Part shown: piece by piece, positions 35,317-44,579 of the stretch
How positions within the stretch are numbered: the first letter of the stretch is position 1
How the letters are laid out: each line of letters opens with the position of its first letter
Origin: an uncultured Granulosicoccaceae bacterium
Lineage (GTDB): Bacteria > Pseudomonadota > Gammaproteobacteria > Granulosicoccales > Granulosicoccaceae
Reading direction: 5' to 3'
Length of the DNA: 64,000 bases
Assembly: GCA_937998875.1 (NCBI GenBank)
Contig: CALLBO010000032.1
Span: 62,001-126,000 of the forward strand
Made by a program: the position numbers and the translations under genes
The notes under the pieces: model-generated
Told to the model about the DNA's origin: nothing
Database searches by the model: none
Seen by the model: the letters and a program-made list of their open reading frames with translations, nothing else

Positions 35317-37005
35317 TTAGAGATTAAATTCTATGCGTCGGTTTGCTGCACGACTGGCTTCAGTATCGTTGTCACCTATCGGCGCAGTTTCACCGTAGCC
35401 AATTGGACTGAGTCGACTAGCGGGAACATTTTGTTCCACCAGATAGTCTCGCACTGCTGAGGCTCGTTGCATACTTAACCTCAGGTTTGTCACTGCGTCA
35501 CCAGTACTGTCTGTATGACCGGCTATTTCTACTACCAGATCGTCGTAACCCAGAATTGCCGCTGCTACATCGTCAAGTACTTCTTTAGCGCTGTCGGCGA
35601 GCGTAGTACTGTTTTTGTTAAATATAATTTTTCGGGTAGGAAGGGCTTCGAGCTCCTGCAACAATGACTCCGCCATCAGATCTTCGTCGCTGTCAGAAAG
35701 GCTGATGCGGGTGACAGAGAAGTTATTCAACACACCGAGTTTATTACCAGCAATTTGTGTGGCTGCAATTGAAAAATCACGTGCGGTTTCACGATCCTCC
35801 ACGTTGCCGCCAAGACTCATCTGCCCGGCACGGATACTCACTGAAAATTGTGGAATGTCGCGTATCTCGGAGGTAACAATCAGTGCATCATCAATCCAGC
35901 TGGCACTTTGCACAGAATCAGAGACTGTCAGTTCATCGTTATAGCTGTTGACACCGAAAAGATTGTCGAGCCCTTCACGGATGCCACTTGCATCGGCTTG
36001 AGAACCGACAAAGCCCGTCAGGCTGATTTGGTTATTTATTGAGGTGATCTCTATTGAAGCAGGTCGACTGGCAGTTACCGGATTACTTTTATCGGGGCCT
36101 GCTTCAGCGCTTGTCGCGCTGGCAATTGCGTTGCTCGTTGGCAGCGCCGTGGTTTCTACGACTGCTTCTTCCTTTTCAACAACTTTCTGGTCTGCCTGTT
36201 TGGTTTGCTCTGTTTCCGGCACTTCGCTTTGTTCTGCAGAACCAGGTGCCACTACACTGAGATTGTCTACGATGTTTAATTCCGTACCCAGCAGTCTCTC
36301 GGCTGTAGCCAGCTTGACTCTGCGGATTTGCTCGGCGTTAACCGTACCCCCAAGAACCAGATCTTCACCGGTGATTTTCAGTATCGGATCGTTAATGCCG
36401 TCGAGCTGATCAACCATGGCAACGATGCCGGTCAGCCATTGAGGAGAGACGCTGCCATCAAAACTGGATAGTTCATCTCTGACGTTTTTACTACCAAACT
36501 TTCCGCTCAGGGCATTGTTTATGCGTTCAATTGTTTCTCCATCCGGCACAATGCCTTGTACTGTAACGCTGCCTTCCCGTGAGGCAATTGTCAGAGTTGA
36601 TGGTGCTTTGGCGTTGTCTTCTGTTTCAACTACCAGCGGTATCGTCTGCGTGGTTTGGCTATCACTGGAGGCTTGTTCAGTGGTATCAGCGCCATCTATC
36701 GTGAGATTATTGATCACCCGACCGACACCGTAGACTGATTGTGCTGATTCCACAGCGCGTTTGCTGGCTTCCTCCGAGCTGATTGAGCCGATTAATGTTA
36801 CATCCTGACCGTCAATGGAAAAATCACTAACTGTACCCTGTACCGCGGTAGCAACTCGGGCTGTCAGGTCGCGCTCGATATCAGGCTGCAGCCTCTGCAA
36901 CGAGAACAGCGCAGCGGCGGCGGTTAGTAATGTAACCAACAAAATTAGCGATAGTGTGGTGCCAACACTTTGCGCGCGCGACGTTCCGGATCTCTTACTT
37001 TGCAT
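35317..37005 (-). CDS. BON-repeat and OmpA-like domain protein (OmpATb/ArfA-like architecture)
   Basis: The 562 residues start with one membrane helix (LSLILLVTLLTAAAALFSL), followed by several repeats with BON-like pattern: VSDFSIDGQDVTLIGSISS and GVGRVINNLTID, then further units with VTVQGIVPDG, LVLGGTVNAEQ, ISLTGFVGSQAD and MSLGGNVEDRE. The C-terminal 110 residues are an OmpA peptidoglycan-binding domain with VEIAGHTDSTGDAVTNLRLSMQRASAV and ANRRIEF. The layout of helix, BON repeats and OmpA domain recalls OmpATb/ArfA of mycobacteria. It probably spans from the inner membrane to the cell wall. An acidic linker separates the BON units. Confidence 0.85.
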   Translation of the reverse strand: MQSKRSGTSRAQSVGTTLSLILLVTLLTAAAALFSLQRLQPDIERDLTARVATAVQGTVSDFSIDGQDVTLIGSISSEEASKRAVESAQSVYGVGRVINNLTIDGADTTEQASSDSQTTQTIPLVVETEDNAKAPSTLTIASREGSVTVQGIVPDGETIERINNALSGKFGSKNVRDELSSFDGSVSPQWLTGIVAMVDQLDGINDPILKITGEDLVLGGTVNAEQIRRVKLATAERLLGTELNIVDNLSVVAPGSAEQSEVPETEQTKQADQKVVEKEEAVVETTALPTSNAIASATSAEAGPDKSNPVTASRPASIEITSINNQISLTGFVGSQADASGIREGLDNLFGVNSYNDELTVSDSVQSASWIDDALIVTSEIRDIPQFSVSIRAGQMSLGGNVEDRETARDFSIAATQIAGNKLGVLNNFSVTRISLSDSDEDLMAESLLQELEALPTRKIIFNKNSTTLADSAKEVLDDVAAAILGYDDLVVEIAGHTDSTGDAVTNLRLSMQRASAVRDYLVEQNVPASRLSPIGYGETAPIGDNDTEASRAANRRIEFNL

Positions 37006-37339
37006 TGCTTTCTCTATTGTTCTTATTAGCGGCAGCTAACCGTGCGTCGCTCGCGGTTGCGACACAGTCTGCCGGAAATCACTTCCTATCAACTAAGTTA
37101 TCGGTGAAGTGGTCGCAGCAGGCGGCGTAAACAATGGTTCAACCAGTTTCTACTTATTATTACCCAATTGTAGTCGAACCACGGCAAACCTCCATGAGAC
37201 TAGCAAAAGTGTGGAATATCGATACTGACCACAACGAAAGTATTTACATCAAGGTTTTAATTTCATGCTGTCAGTGCGGTGCCCGGCGATACGCAGTAAG
37301 GTACCGAAATACTTTCACCCACCAAAAACGAACGAATAA
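37006..37339. other. Divergent promoter region between the BON/OmpA gene and the LprI-like gene
   Basis: About 330 bp with no gene. A perfect 10-bp inverted repeat, GAAAGTATTT (37236-37245) and AAATACTTTC (37307-37316), separated by 61 bp, brackets most of the segment before the plus-strand gene. It could be a pair of operator half-sites. No clear sigma-70 boxes were identified. Confidence 0.35.
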
Positions 37340-38875
37340 ATGCCGGTTAGCAGAAATTTAATTTGGGAGTCCGCCAAACTATTGACGATAATGGCGATAT
37401 GTAACGCTTCGGGCCTGCTGTTATCCGCGAGTGCACAGGCGGCGGATTGGGCCAGCAGTCGGATAATTAGCGAGTGCGGTGCCGAGTCTGTCGACGAATT
37501 TTCGATTGCGGCGTGTGTAACTTTACGGTCCCAACAAGCCGAAGCGACGCTGATACAGGCAGAGGATGCCTGGCAAAGCCTCTTGCTGCAGGAATCCCCC
37601 GGGGCTGAAGAGAGTCTGTTGGAAGCAAGTCCACTGAAATCAACAGATTCGGATCTGTCGGATGGTGGTGATGAATCGTCTGGCTCTACAGTGATAGCCA
37701 TCGTGAACAACAGCGCTCTGCAGGCCGGTGTTTCTACCGGTGATAGACCTGTGATTAATATTGATCGTGCAGCTGGTTATGATGGGCATGCAAATGATCT
37801 AACCGGTGAGGCGTTTGATACCTCGGTAGATAACAGCGAGCGTTTTGGTTTTTTACCCGCACTTTTTCGCAGTTATCGTGACCAGCAGTGTGCCTGGCGG
37901 GCGTCCTTGTTTGGCAGTGATCGAACACAGCTACATTATCGGGCGTGTCTTACCGCGATGACGCTGGCCAGAGTACAGGAACTTAATCACTACCTCGCAG
38001 CACAACGCGCTCTGGCCAGACGCGGGTCTGTTTTTAGGGGCTACTTTGTCAAGACAGATAGCGGGGCGTTGTTTCAAGCTTGTGATCGCAAAACAAATTG
38101 GTGGGTGGTTGGCTCTGCTTCTGTTTTGTCTGCGATAGACCGGCGCTTTTTCGATATAAAATCGCAAAACTTCGCAGGCAGTGAGCTGTTGTATGCGGAG
38201 TTACATGGCGAAGTAACACGCGCACCCGACGATGGGCCCGGTGCGGATTTTAGTGCGGCGTTGAATGTTCGCAGTGTCAATCTACTGCGGCCACTGGTAG
38301 AAACTGATTGTGCGTATCGCGATTATCCAACACGGAATCAGCCAGCAGCACAAAGTGCTGACTCCGGTATTTCGGACTCAAGTATTTCTGACTCTGGAGC
38401 TACCGTTGCTGCAACAGTAGATGACTACGCGTCTTCAGGGTTTTTATATGGTTACTTTAACAATTGGCTGGCAGCCTGTTCAGTGTCACAGAACAGCGTT
38501 TGCAGTGCAGAGACGCAAGCGCAGTTTGCCAGTGATGGCGAATGGCTGGTGAGAGTGGATAGATCGCTCGCAGGCGACTGGCGGGTAAAACTTGTGCCAA
38601 CAACAGACGATCAACTCATCGAGTCGCGACTAACGTTGCAGATAAATGGCGCGGAAGTTTATCTGGAAAAATCCTTTGCGCAGCCCTTGAAGTTAATGAT
38701 GAGGAATGGTTTGGTAGTTGCCGATGGCGAGGCTGCACGCGAGCTGGTTGCTAAATTGAAGCAGGGCCGGGAGCTTAGATTTCAATGGTTTGACGATGCG
38801 GATGTCATGTCGGAGTTAAAATTTTCGCTGCTTGGTATCACGCGCGCATTGCAATACTTTGATGGCGCAGGGTAG
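37340..38875 (+). CDS. Secreted protein with LprI-like (DUF1311) domain
   Basis: The 511-residue product has a signal peptide (residues 1 to about 34, cut near SAQA-AD). Around residues 170-225, FRSYRDQQCAWRASLFG followed by HYRACLTAMTLARVQELNHYL matches the DUF1311 / lysozyme inhibitor LprI N-terminal pattern with two conserved cysteines. The flanking region (C-GAESVDEFSIAACVTLRSQQAEA) looks like a partial second unit. The C-terminal 250 residues have no recognised family and include a Ser/Asp-rich linker. It could protect against lysozyme or other muramidases, but this is not established by the domain alone. It is long for the family. Confidence 0.65.
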   Translation: MPVSRNLIWESAKLLTIMAICNASGLLLSASAQAADWASSRIISECGAESVDEFSIAACVTLRSQQAEATLIQAEDAWQSLLLQESPGAEESLLEASPLKSTDSDLSDGGDESSGSTVIAIVNNSALQAGVSTGDRPVINIDRAAGYDGHANDLTGEAFDTSVDNSERFGFLPALFRSYRDQQCAWRASLFGSDRTQLHYRACLTAMTLARVQELNHYLAAQRALARRGSVFRGYFVKTDSGALFQACDRKTNWWVVGSASVLSAIDRRFFDIKSQNFAGSELLYAELHGEVTRAPDDGPGADFSAALNVRSVNLLRPLVETDCAYRDYPTRNQPAAQSADSGISDSSISDSGATVAATVDDYASSGFLYGYFNNWLAACSVSQNSVCSAETQAQFASDGEWLVRVDRSLAGDWRVKLVPTTDDQLIESRLTLQINGAEVYLEKSFAQPLKLMMRNGLVVADGEAARELVAKLKQGRELRFQWFDDADVMSELKFSLLGITRALQYFDGAG

Positions 38876-38913
38876 TTATGCGCCATGTGATTATGCAATA
38901 GGGTGAGTAGTCG

Positions 38914-39882
38914 TTACCACTGATGCCGAATAAGAAGTTGCGCAATAATGCTGGCGGCGACAACTGACTTTTGTTTGCCACTTATTTCAGCAATACCCAA
39001 TGGCATATGAAATTTTTTCAGTTGCTGCTCGGCGATACCGCTCTGGCGTAGGCGGGTGGAAAAAATATCAGCCTTTTTGCGTGATCCAATGCAGCCGACA
39101 AACCCTTCACTGCCAGTTAGTTGTTGTAGTGCGAACTCACAGTGCTCGTAGTCGAGTTCATGATCAGTCGTCATGATAATCACAGTGTCGTCCAGTGATT
39201 GCTCTGGTGATTGCTTTGGTGATTGCATTGGGGTGTTATCTATTCTGGTTAAGTGAATTGGCAACGGCAGGCTTTGTTTTTCAATTTCATCAGCAACCGG
39301 ATGACGGCCAATCAGAGTGACTGCAATAGTGTTGATTTGGAGCGTTCGCAGAAGTTTTAGCGAGTGTTGCGTTTTTTGCACGCGGCACCTAGTTTGTTCG
39401 CTGTAACGCTTGCCAAAGCTGGTATCTTTTATATCGAGAGACAGGTGGGCGATTACTTCGGTGCGAACAACGTGGTTTTTGTTATTACCGTCGTTGTTGC
39501 GTTGATCGAACTCACGTAGCAAGGTAGTGGGAGTGCCATTGTCAGCATGTGCTCTGAGTTCTGTCAGCCAGCCGGGATAATAATGCGCATCGAAATACTC
39601 ATATACAACTTCGCAGTAGCCGTTTTCACAGCCGGCGACTTTGCCGAGGTTAAGGTCTTCGGTGCGGTAAGTAGTCGGGCAAAGCAACATATCTTCGGCA
39701 GTCTCCAGCAAGTGCTGGTGGTGATGATCTGAATGGATCAATCTGTGAGACTTATCGCGCGAATGAAACAGTGCAACTCCCGGCAGATTCGGTGAATTGC
39801 CGTGATACGCAACCATAGTCGCTACGACAAACGGTTCCCCGTCGACAAAGTATTCGTGCAGCGTTGTAAGCCATTGCGTCAA
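38914..39882 (-). CDS. XdhC/CoxI family protein
   Basis: The 322-residue protein matches XdhC, which binds molybdenum cofactor and delivers it to xanthine dehydrogenase-type enzymes. The N-terminal part (FVVATMVAYHGNSPNLPGVALF) fits the XdhC/CoxI domain, and the C-terminal part is the Rossmann region with TDHELDYEHCEFALQQL and GFVGCIGSRKKADIFSTRLRQSGI. No molybdenum hydroxylase genes are adjacent, so it is an orphan. A 12-nt triplicated segment makes the linker repeat QSPKQSPEQS. The N-terminal signature is somewhat divergent, and the start is a TTG, with no ATG nearby. Confidence 0.75.
   Translation of the reverse strand: MTQWLTTLHEYFVDGEPFVVATMVAYHGNSPNLPGVALFHSRDKSHRLIHSDHHHQHLLETAEDMLLCPTTYRTEDLNLGKVAGCENGYCEVVYEYFDAHYYPGWLTELRAHADNGTPTTLLREFDQRNNDGNNKNHVVRTEVIAHLSLDIKDTSFGKRYSEQTRCRVQKTQHSLKLLRTLQINTIAVTLIGRHPVADEIEKQSLPLPIHLTRIDNTPMQSPKQSPEQSLDDTVIIMTTDHELDYEHCEFALQQLTGSEGFVGCIGSRKKADIFSTRLRQSGIAEQQLKKFHMPLGIAEISGKQKSVVAASIIAQLLIRHQW
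39195..39230 (-). repeat. Three 12-bp tandem repeats inside the XdhC-like gene
   Basis: Three consecutive 12-mers (GTGATTGCTCTG, GTGATTGCTTTG, GTGATTGCATTG on the plus strand) encode repeated Gln-Ser-Pro units in the interdomain linker. In-frame slippage of a short unit is the likely origin. Confidence 0.8.
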
Positions 39883-40126
39883 TTTTTTCTCGAACAGCGA
39901 GACAGCTGTGTGGTGAATGTAAATGTGTACGTTTTTTTGGCGCTTAGTGTGGTCATTTTTAGTCAGTTAAGCGCTCAAAAGGGTTACTGGTGAAGGTAGG
40001 ATGCCTGAACAGGTCAGCCAAATTCCAGCACCCGTCTATACTTTATTTTGACAGCACTTGCAGATGGCATGAAATATGGCAGGTTTTTGTGCTGGCACAC
40101 ATGACCGCCGTAGAAATACATTCGAG

Positions 40127-41311
40127 ATGTCCAAAAAAATAATGAATAAGAATTTTATCGCACCTGTTTTAATCAGTAGTGCCCTTTTTAGTGGCTCCGC
40201 AGCGGCACAGACTTTTGATGGCACTTTCAACAAGCGTGTTTATATTGGAATCGGCGCAGGACAGTCCAGTCTCGAACCTGATACCAGTCAGGTAGATGGT
40301 CTGGATATAGAAGACGATGAAGATGTGGCAGGTGTGGTTACGCTTGGCTTCGATTTCAGTCGTCGGGTGACTGCCGAGCTGCAGTTCGCCGATCTCGGTG
40401 CAGCATCGCTTACAAATGGTGATGGCATTGAATACCGGGTGGCTTCCCTGACTGGCCTTTACTATATTTGGAATGCACTTGCAGGCGCTGACTACCTTGA
40501 TTACGACGGATTGGATCAGCGTGCGGGGTTCTCTGTTTATGGTCGTGCAGGTGTCGGCAAGATGGAAAACAAAGCTGTGCAGACAGTTCAGTTTGAGCGT
40601 GATAGCGATGCCCAGCTGGTGCTTGGTCTTGGTGTTGAGTATTCGATGGCCATCGGACTTGGTATACGAGCCGAGTATACTCAATATGACACCGATGCGA
40701 CCTACAGTGGACTGAGTCTGCTATATCGCTTTGGTGGCGGAGCTGGTTTTGATGCTGAACTGCTCCCGCCTGTCTTGGTAGAACCGCCAACCGAACTTCC
40801 GGAACTTCCTGCGTCGTTGCCTGAAGTGACACCTCCACCGCCACCACCACCTCCTCCACCGCCTCCACCGCCTCTCCCTGCGGACAGTGACGCCGATGGT
40901 GTGTTCGATGAAGTTGACGATTGCCCTGAAACGCCAGCAGGCACTCCGGTTAACGGTTCTGGTTGTGCAGTGTTCAACGGGGTACTGGAAGGGGTTAATT
41001 TCCTGCGTGGCTCAGACACGTTGACGGAAACATCGCGTGCGGTCCTTGATGATGTTGTCACAACACTTTTTGACTTTCCTAACGTACGCGTTTCTATTCA
41101 AGCGCACACTGACAATGATGGATCCGAAGCTCTGAACTTTACTCTGTCGCGAAATCGTGCGATTGCAGTGGTCAGGTACCTGACTGCGCAGGGCATTCCG
41201 CTTGAGCGACTTGAAGCACGCGCGTTTGGTGAGACACAACCAATTGCTGACAACAATACACGTGCCGGACGTTTACTGAATCGACGCGTCGAATTTATTG
41301 TTGTGGAGTAA
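40127..41311 (+). CDS. OmpA-family outer membrane protein with proline-rich linker
   Basis: The 394-residue protein has a signal peptide (SALFSGSAAAQ), an N-terminal beta-barrel of about 175 residues (VYIGIGAGQSS; GFSVYGRAGVGKM; ending in YSGLSLLYRFGGG), a linker with 13 consecutive prolines near residue 250, a thrombospondin type-3-like calcium repeat (DSDADGVFDEVDDCPETPAG) and a C-terminal OmpA domain (VSIQAHTDNDGSEALNFTLSRNRAIAV ... LLNRRVEFIV). It anchors the outer membrane to peptidoglycan. I use the ATG at 40127 because it leads directly into the signal peptide; an upstream in-frame start at 40076 would add 17 residues. Confidence 0.9.
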   Translation: MSKKIMNKNFIAPVLISSALFSGSAAAQTFDGTFNKRVYIGIGAGQSSLEPDTSQVDGLDIEDDEDVAGVVTLGFDFSRRVTAELQFADLGAASLTNGDGIEYRVASLTGLYYIWNALAGADYLDYDGLDQRAGFSVYGRAGVGKMENKAVQTVQFERDSDAQLVLGLGVEYSMAIGLGIRAEYTQYDTDATYSGLSLLYRFGGGAGFDAELLPPVLVEPPTELPELPASLPEVTPPPPPPPPPPPPPPLPADSDADGVFDEVDDCPETPAGTPVNGSGCAVFNGVLEGVNFLRGSDTLTETSRAVLDDVVTTLFDFPNVRVSIQAHTDNDGSEALNFTLSRNRAIAVVRYLTAQGIPLERLEARAFGETQPIADNNTRAGRLLNRRVEFIVVE

Positions 41312-41441
41312 GTGAGACTTACGTCCATCTCGCAGTTTTGGCCGGTGCGTGATCTCCGATAGTAGAGGTCGCAGGTATCTGTAGCTGCAGAACATGGCGC
41401 TTAATCAACGGCGCCAACTATCGATCTGTAGATTTAAAAAG

Positions 41442-42194
41442 CTAGCTGCTAACCTCGCTCGTTCTTCGCCATTGCGGTAAATCAATAACCTGCCTTAATT
41501 GGCTGTCATAGCTTGCTGTGAGCGATATCGTCTTGTCACTATGCGGGTGGGTAAAACGCAAACTCCTTGCATGTAGCAACAGCCTGGCACAGGTAAGATG
41601 TTGTTTGAAAAAGCGGTTGTGCACGGTTTTGCCATAGCTTGTATCACCGATAATCGGGTGACTAATATGTTTCATGTGTTGTCTTAGCTGATGCCTTCGA
41701 CCACTTTCTGGCTCTAGTTGAACCATGCTGTAACGCGCTTCAGGAAACTGATCAACTGGCAAGGGCAGTGCTATCCGAGCCAGTGTCTTATAGTGGGTGA
41801 CCGCCGGTTTTCTCGGTTTGTCCGGGGCGTCTTTATCGCGTACCGGATTGTCAACACATCCTGTATCGTCTGCGTATCCTCGGACTATTGCGATATAAGT
41901 TTTGTGGACCTCGTGGCGTTGAAATTTAACTGCCATAGCGGCTGCAGTTTTCTTGTTCAGCGCGAACAACAATACCCCTGAAGTTGGTTTGTCGAGTCGA
42001 TGAACCGGAAACACCTCATGATCAATTTGCGTTTGTAGAATTTCCTGCGCGTTATAAGCTTCGTGAAAATCAATCGCACTGCGATGCACGAGCAAGCCTG
42101 CGGGTTTGTTTATCACCACCAGCGATTGATCCTGAGCAATGATTTCAAGCGATGGCGGTTTTATCTGCTGTCGTGAGTCAGGTGAACTATTCAT
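41442..42194 (-). CDS. truC: tRNA pseudouridine(65) synthase (TruC-like)
   Basis: The 250-residue protein is an RluA-family pseudouridine synthase. The catalytic Asp is in HRLDKPTSGVLLFA. The N-terminus (LEIIAQDQSLVVINKPAGLLVHRS) and SGRRHQLRQHMKHISHPIIGDTSYGK match TruC, which modifies U65 of some tRNAs. The short length without an S4 domain supports TruC over RluC/D. It is 61 bp after the TIM-barrel gene on the same strand. Confidence 0.88.
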   Translation of the reverse strand: MNSSPDSRQQIKPPSLEIIAQDQSLVVINKPAGLLVHRSAIDFHEAYNAQEILQTQIDHEVFPVHRLDKPTSGVLLFALNKKTAAAMAVKFQRHEVHKTYIAIVRGYADDTGCVDNPVRDKDAPDKPRKPAVTHYKTLARIALPLPVDQFPEARYSMVQLEPESGRRHQLRQHMKHISHPIIGDTSYGKTVHNRFFKQHLTCARLLLHARSLRFTHPHSDKTISLTASYDSQLRQVIDLPQWRRTSEVSS

Positions 42195-42255
42195 CTGCCC
42201 GCTGCATCATAGCGAGGTGGCAGCTCCGTATTCGATGGGTGGGGAAGTGCGGCTT

Positions 42256-43137
42256 TCAGGTATGCTGCTTGTCACTACTGACCGTTGCTTCGATTTCCTC
42301 TTTCTCAAGTCGTTTCCATAAATCTTCAACCCAGCCCTTCATGATAATAGACTCTTCCCAGCGGTTGGACATCTCCATACCATCCGGGCCGGTCATGGCG
42401 TATTCAGGCGGTGCGAGCTCCGTTTGAAAAATAAGGTTTGAATCGGCACCTGATCGTTTACGCCAGTAGCGGAATCCTGCCTCCCACCAATCGAGAAACT
42501 GCACTACCCATTTCTGATGCTGTGGAAATTCGAGTTGCAGCTGAATCTGCTGGGCTGAAGAGATTCGACCCTGAAAAGCATCTGCACGTCTTAAAATCTT
42601 GTCAACCAGTTGCGCTTCCTCATCGCGCAACGGCAAGTCGAATTCACGATCGACAACATAGTGAGAAAGATCTACTCCAAGCTTCATGTCCGGCACCGCC
42701 TCAAGCAGCTGGGCGGTGTAACCAAGGTCATTGGTAACGGAGTTGCGATGGGTCTCAAACTCTATGTTGACACCTTCTTTTTCGGCTTCCTCCATCCAGT
42801 CCTGCACCATCAGGGAAGCCTCTTCGACGCTGCTCGGTATCACCTGCGCAATAATGTTGACGACCACGGCGTTGAACTCGCGGGCCATCTCCAGTACCGG
42901 TAACACGTCATCCATACTGGCCGGGAAAGCGTTGATCACACAGCCGAGTTCATACTGGCGAAACAGTGGCATGGTCTTATACGCGGTTTCACGATCAGAA
43001 GAGGCGAGATCAATAGCTACCCCCGCAAACCCGGCACTTTTAACCAGCGCGAATTGCTCTTCTGTGGTGGCGGCATCGTGGCTGCCTCTGCCTGGATCCA
43101 TTGCCCAGAGCGATTGATATACGTCGAGTCGAGGCAC
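42256..43137 (-). CDS. Sugar phosphate isomerase/epimerase family TIM-barrel protein
   Basis: The 293-residue protein belongs to the xylose-isomerase-like TIM-barrel superfamily. Metal-site candidates are seen in NIEFETHRNSVT and GVDLSHYVVDRE, and in the later ELAPPEYAMTGPDGMEMSNRWEES. The substrate cannot be deduced; relatives act on keto-sugars, inosose or hydroxypyruvate. It precedes truC on the minus strand, and the two may be co-transcribed, but no functional link is apparent. Confidence 0.75.
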   Translation of the reverse strand: MPRLDVYQSLWAMDPGRGSHDAATTEEQFALVKSAGFAGVAIDLASSDRETAYKTMPLFRQYELGCVINAFPASMDDVLPVLEMAREFNAVVVNIIAQVIPSSVEEASLMVQDWMEEAEKEGVNIEFETHRNSVTNDLGYTAQLLEAVPDMKLGVDLSHYVVDREFDLPLRDEEAQLVDKILRRADAFQGRISSAQQIQLQLEFPQHQKWVVQFLDWWEAGFRYWRKRSGADSNLIFQTELAPPEYAMTGPDGMEMSNRWEESIIMKGWVEDLWKRLEKEEIEATVSSDKQHT

Positions 43138-43530
43138 AAGGGCTCCTGAAATCCGGCTGGCGAAATCCTGATGAGGATAATCCTGATAGGCGATTATGGA
43201 CTACTGTCGGGACCGATGTTCATAAGATCTGTCGTACTTTTTGGCGTTTGTAATTATTCTGCGTGGTTACACGGTTGTGCGGCCAACCAACTCGATTTAT
43301 TATTGCTGGTTGCAAAAGCTGTACGCACCTTAACAGGTGATTTACAGATTAGCTGACTTTACAAAGGTTTACTGAACCGTACTGTGTTCCAGTGTTTGCA
43401 CTAGCTAAACTTTAGCGGTGTGGCAATCGAAAGACTATAAATGCATCCGGGGTTGGTGCTGATTGTGTCAGTTGTCCTCAAATGCTTATAATATCAATAA
43501 CTTACGCAACTGAAGTTTAAAGGAAATTTT
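43138..43530. other. Upstream region of aquaporin gene
   Basis: About 390 bp between divergent genes. Apart from the aqpZ promoter at its right end (listed separately) I see no gene, RNA or repeat. Confidence 0.5.
43463..43492 (+). promoter_or_regulatory. Sigma-70-type promoter of aqpZ
   Basis: A -35 box TTGTGT (43463-43468) and an exact -10 box TATAAT (43487-43492) are 18 bp apart. The predicted transcript start near 43499 leaves a leader of about 30 nt with AAAGGA before the ATG. Confidence 0.7.
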
Positions 43531-44421
43531 ATGCACTTTCATAATAAGTATCTGGCCGAATTTTTCGGCACGTTCTGGCTGGTATTGGGGGGCTGTGGTT
43601 CTGCAATCCTTGCTGCAACATTCGGTGACGGTCTGTCGATCGGTCTGCTGGGTGTTTCACTGGCATTTGGTTTGACTGTACTGACCATGGCCTATGCTGT
43701 GGGCCATGTATCCGGTGGTCACTTCAATCCGGCTGTTTCAATCGGTCTGTGGGTCGGTGGTCGTTTTGGGTTCGGTCATCTGATCCCGTACATTGTTTTC
43801 CAGGTTCTTGGCGCGATTGCGGCTGCATTTGTGTTGCAGTGGTTCGTCACAGAAGCAGGTAACGGCGGCGCAGAAGCACTGAACGCTGGTGCTGTGCCGA
43901 CACTGGCTTCTAACGGTTACGGTGAAGCTTCTCCAGGTGGTTTCAGCATGAACGCTGTAATTGCTATGGAAGTAATCATGACAGCCTTCTTCCTGATCAT
44001 CATCATGGGTGCTACTGACGACCGTGCTCCTGCCGGTTTTGCACCGATCGCGATTGGTCTTGGCTTGACACTGATCCACATCATCTCGATCCCGGTTTCA
44101 AATACTTCAGTTAACCCGGCGAGAAGTACTGGCCCTGCGCTGGTATCAAAGTTCTTTGGTGAAGGTGGTGACACGCCGCTGACTCAACTGCCAGTATTCT
44201 GGGCAGCACCAATCGTTGGCGCAGTTCTGGGTGCCATCATCTATCGCCTGATCGTATCGGGTGCTGCACCTGCAGAGAAAGCGGTTGAGCGTGTAGAATA
44301 TCGCGAACCTGAGTACCGTGACCGTGCACCGGTAGATCGTGGCGACTATGATCGTGCCGACTATCGTGACCGCGGTGACTACCGTGATTACCGCGAAGAC
44401 TACCGCGACGATCGCTACTAG
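43531..44421 (+). CDS. aqpZ: Aquaporin Z with Asp/Arg/Tyr-rich C-terminal tail
   Basis: The 296-residue protein is a six-helix water channel. Both half-helix signatures are present: GGHFNPAVS (NPA at 66-68) and NTSVNPARS (NPA at 195-197, with the selectivity-filter Arg198). Helix sequences match AqpZ-type water channels rather than glycerol facilitators. After the last helix, residues ~256-296 form a hydrophilic tail built of repeated D-Y-R-D-R-like units, absent from standard AqpZ (about 230 residues). It is predicted to lie in the cytoplasm. The codon choice is strongly biased, suggesting high expression, and the gene has a clear promoter and terminator. Confidence 0.93.
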   Translation: MHFHNKYLAEFFGTFWLVLGGCGSAILAATFGDGLSIGLLGVSLAFGLTVLTMAYAVGHVSGGHFNPAVSIGLWVGGRFGFGHLIPYIVFQVLGAIAAAFVLQWFVTEAGNGGAEALNAGAVPTLASNGYGEASPGGFSMNAVIAMEVIMTAFFLIIIMGATDDRAPAGFAPIAIGLGLTLIHIISIPVSNTSVNPARSTGPALVSKFFGEGGDTPLTQLPVFWAAPIVGAVLGAIIYRLIVSGAAPAEKAVERVEYREPEYRDRAPVDRGDYDRADYRDRGDYRDYREDYRDDRY

Positions 44422-44448
44422 GCTCTAGTCTCAGTTGTAATAAAGCCA

Positions 44449-44480
44449 AACGTGGTGCAGAGATGCACCACGTTTTTTTT
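44449..44480 (+). terminator. Rho-independent terminator of aqpZ
   Basis: An 11-bp perfect stem (AACGTGGTGCA and TGCACCACGTT) with a 4-nt GAGA loop is followed by a run of eight or more T. Classic intrinsic terminator, 28 bp after the stop codon. Confidence 0.95.
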
Positions 44481-44579
44481 TGCCTGAGCAATTAACCTCA
44501 CCCATGCAAGATCGGGCATCTTGCGCTAAGGCCCGCTGTGTAGTTACGTGATGACTTGCTTTATTGCACTAAACTCACG

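Noticed and set aside
40843-40881. Repetitive CCN tract in the OmpA-like gene as a contingency or slippage locus
   Set aside because: It encodes a polyproline linker with varied codons (CCA, CCT, CCG), which is normal for OmpA-family proteins and not a pure repeat.
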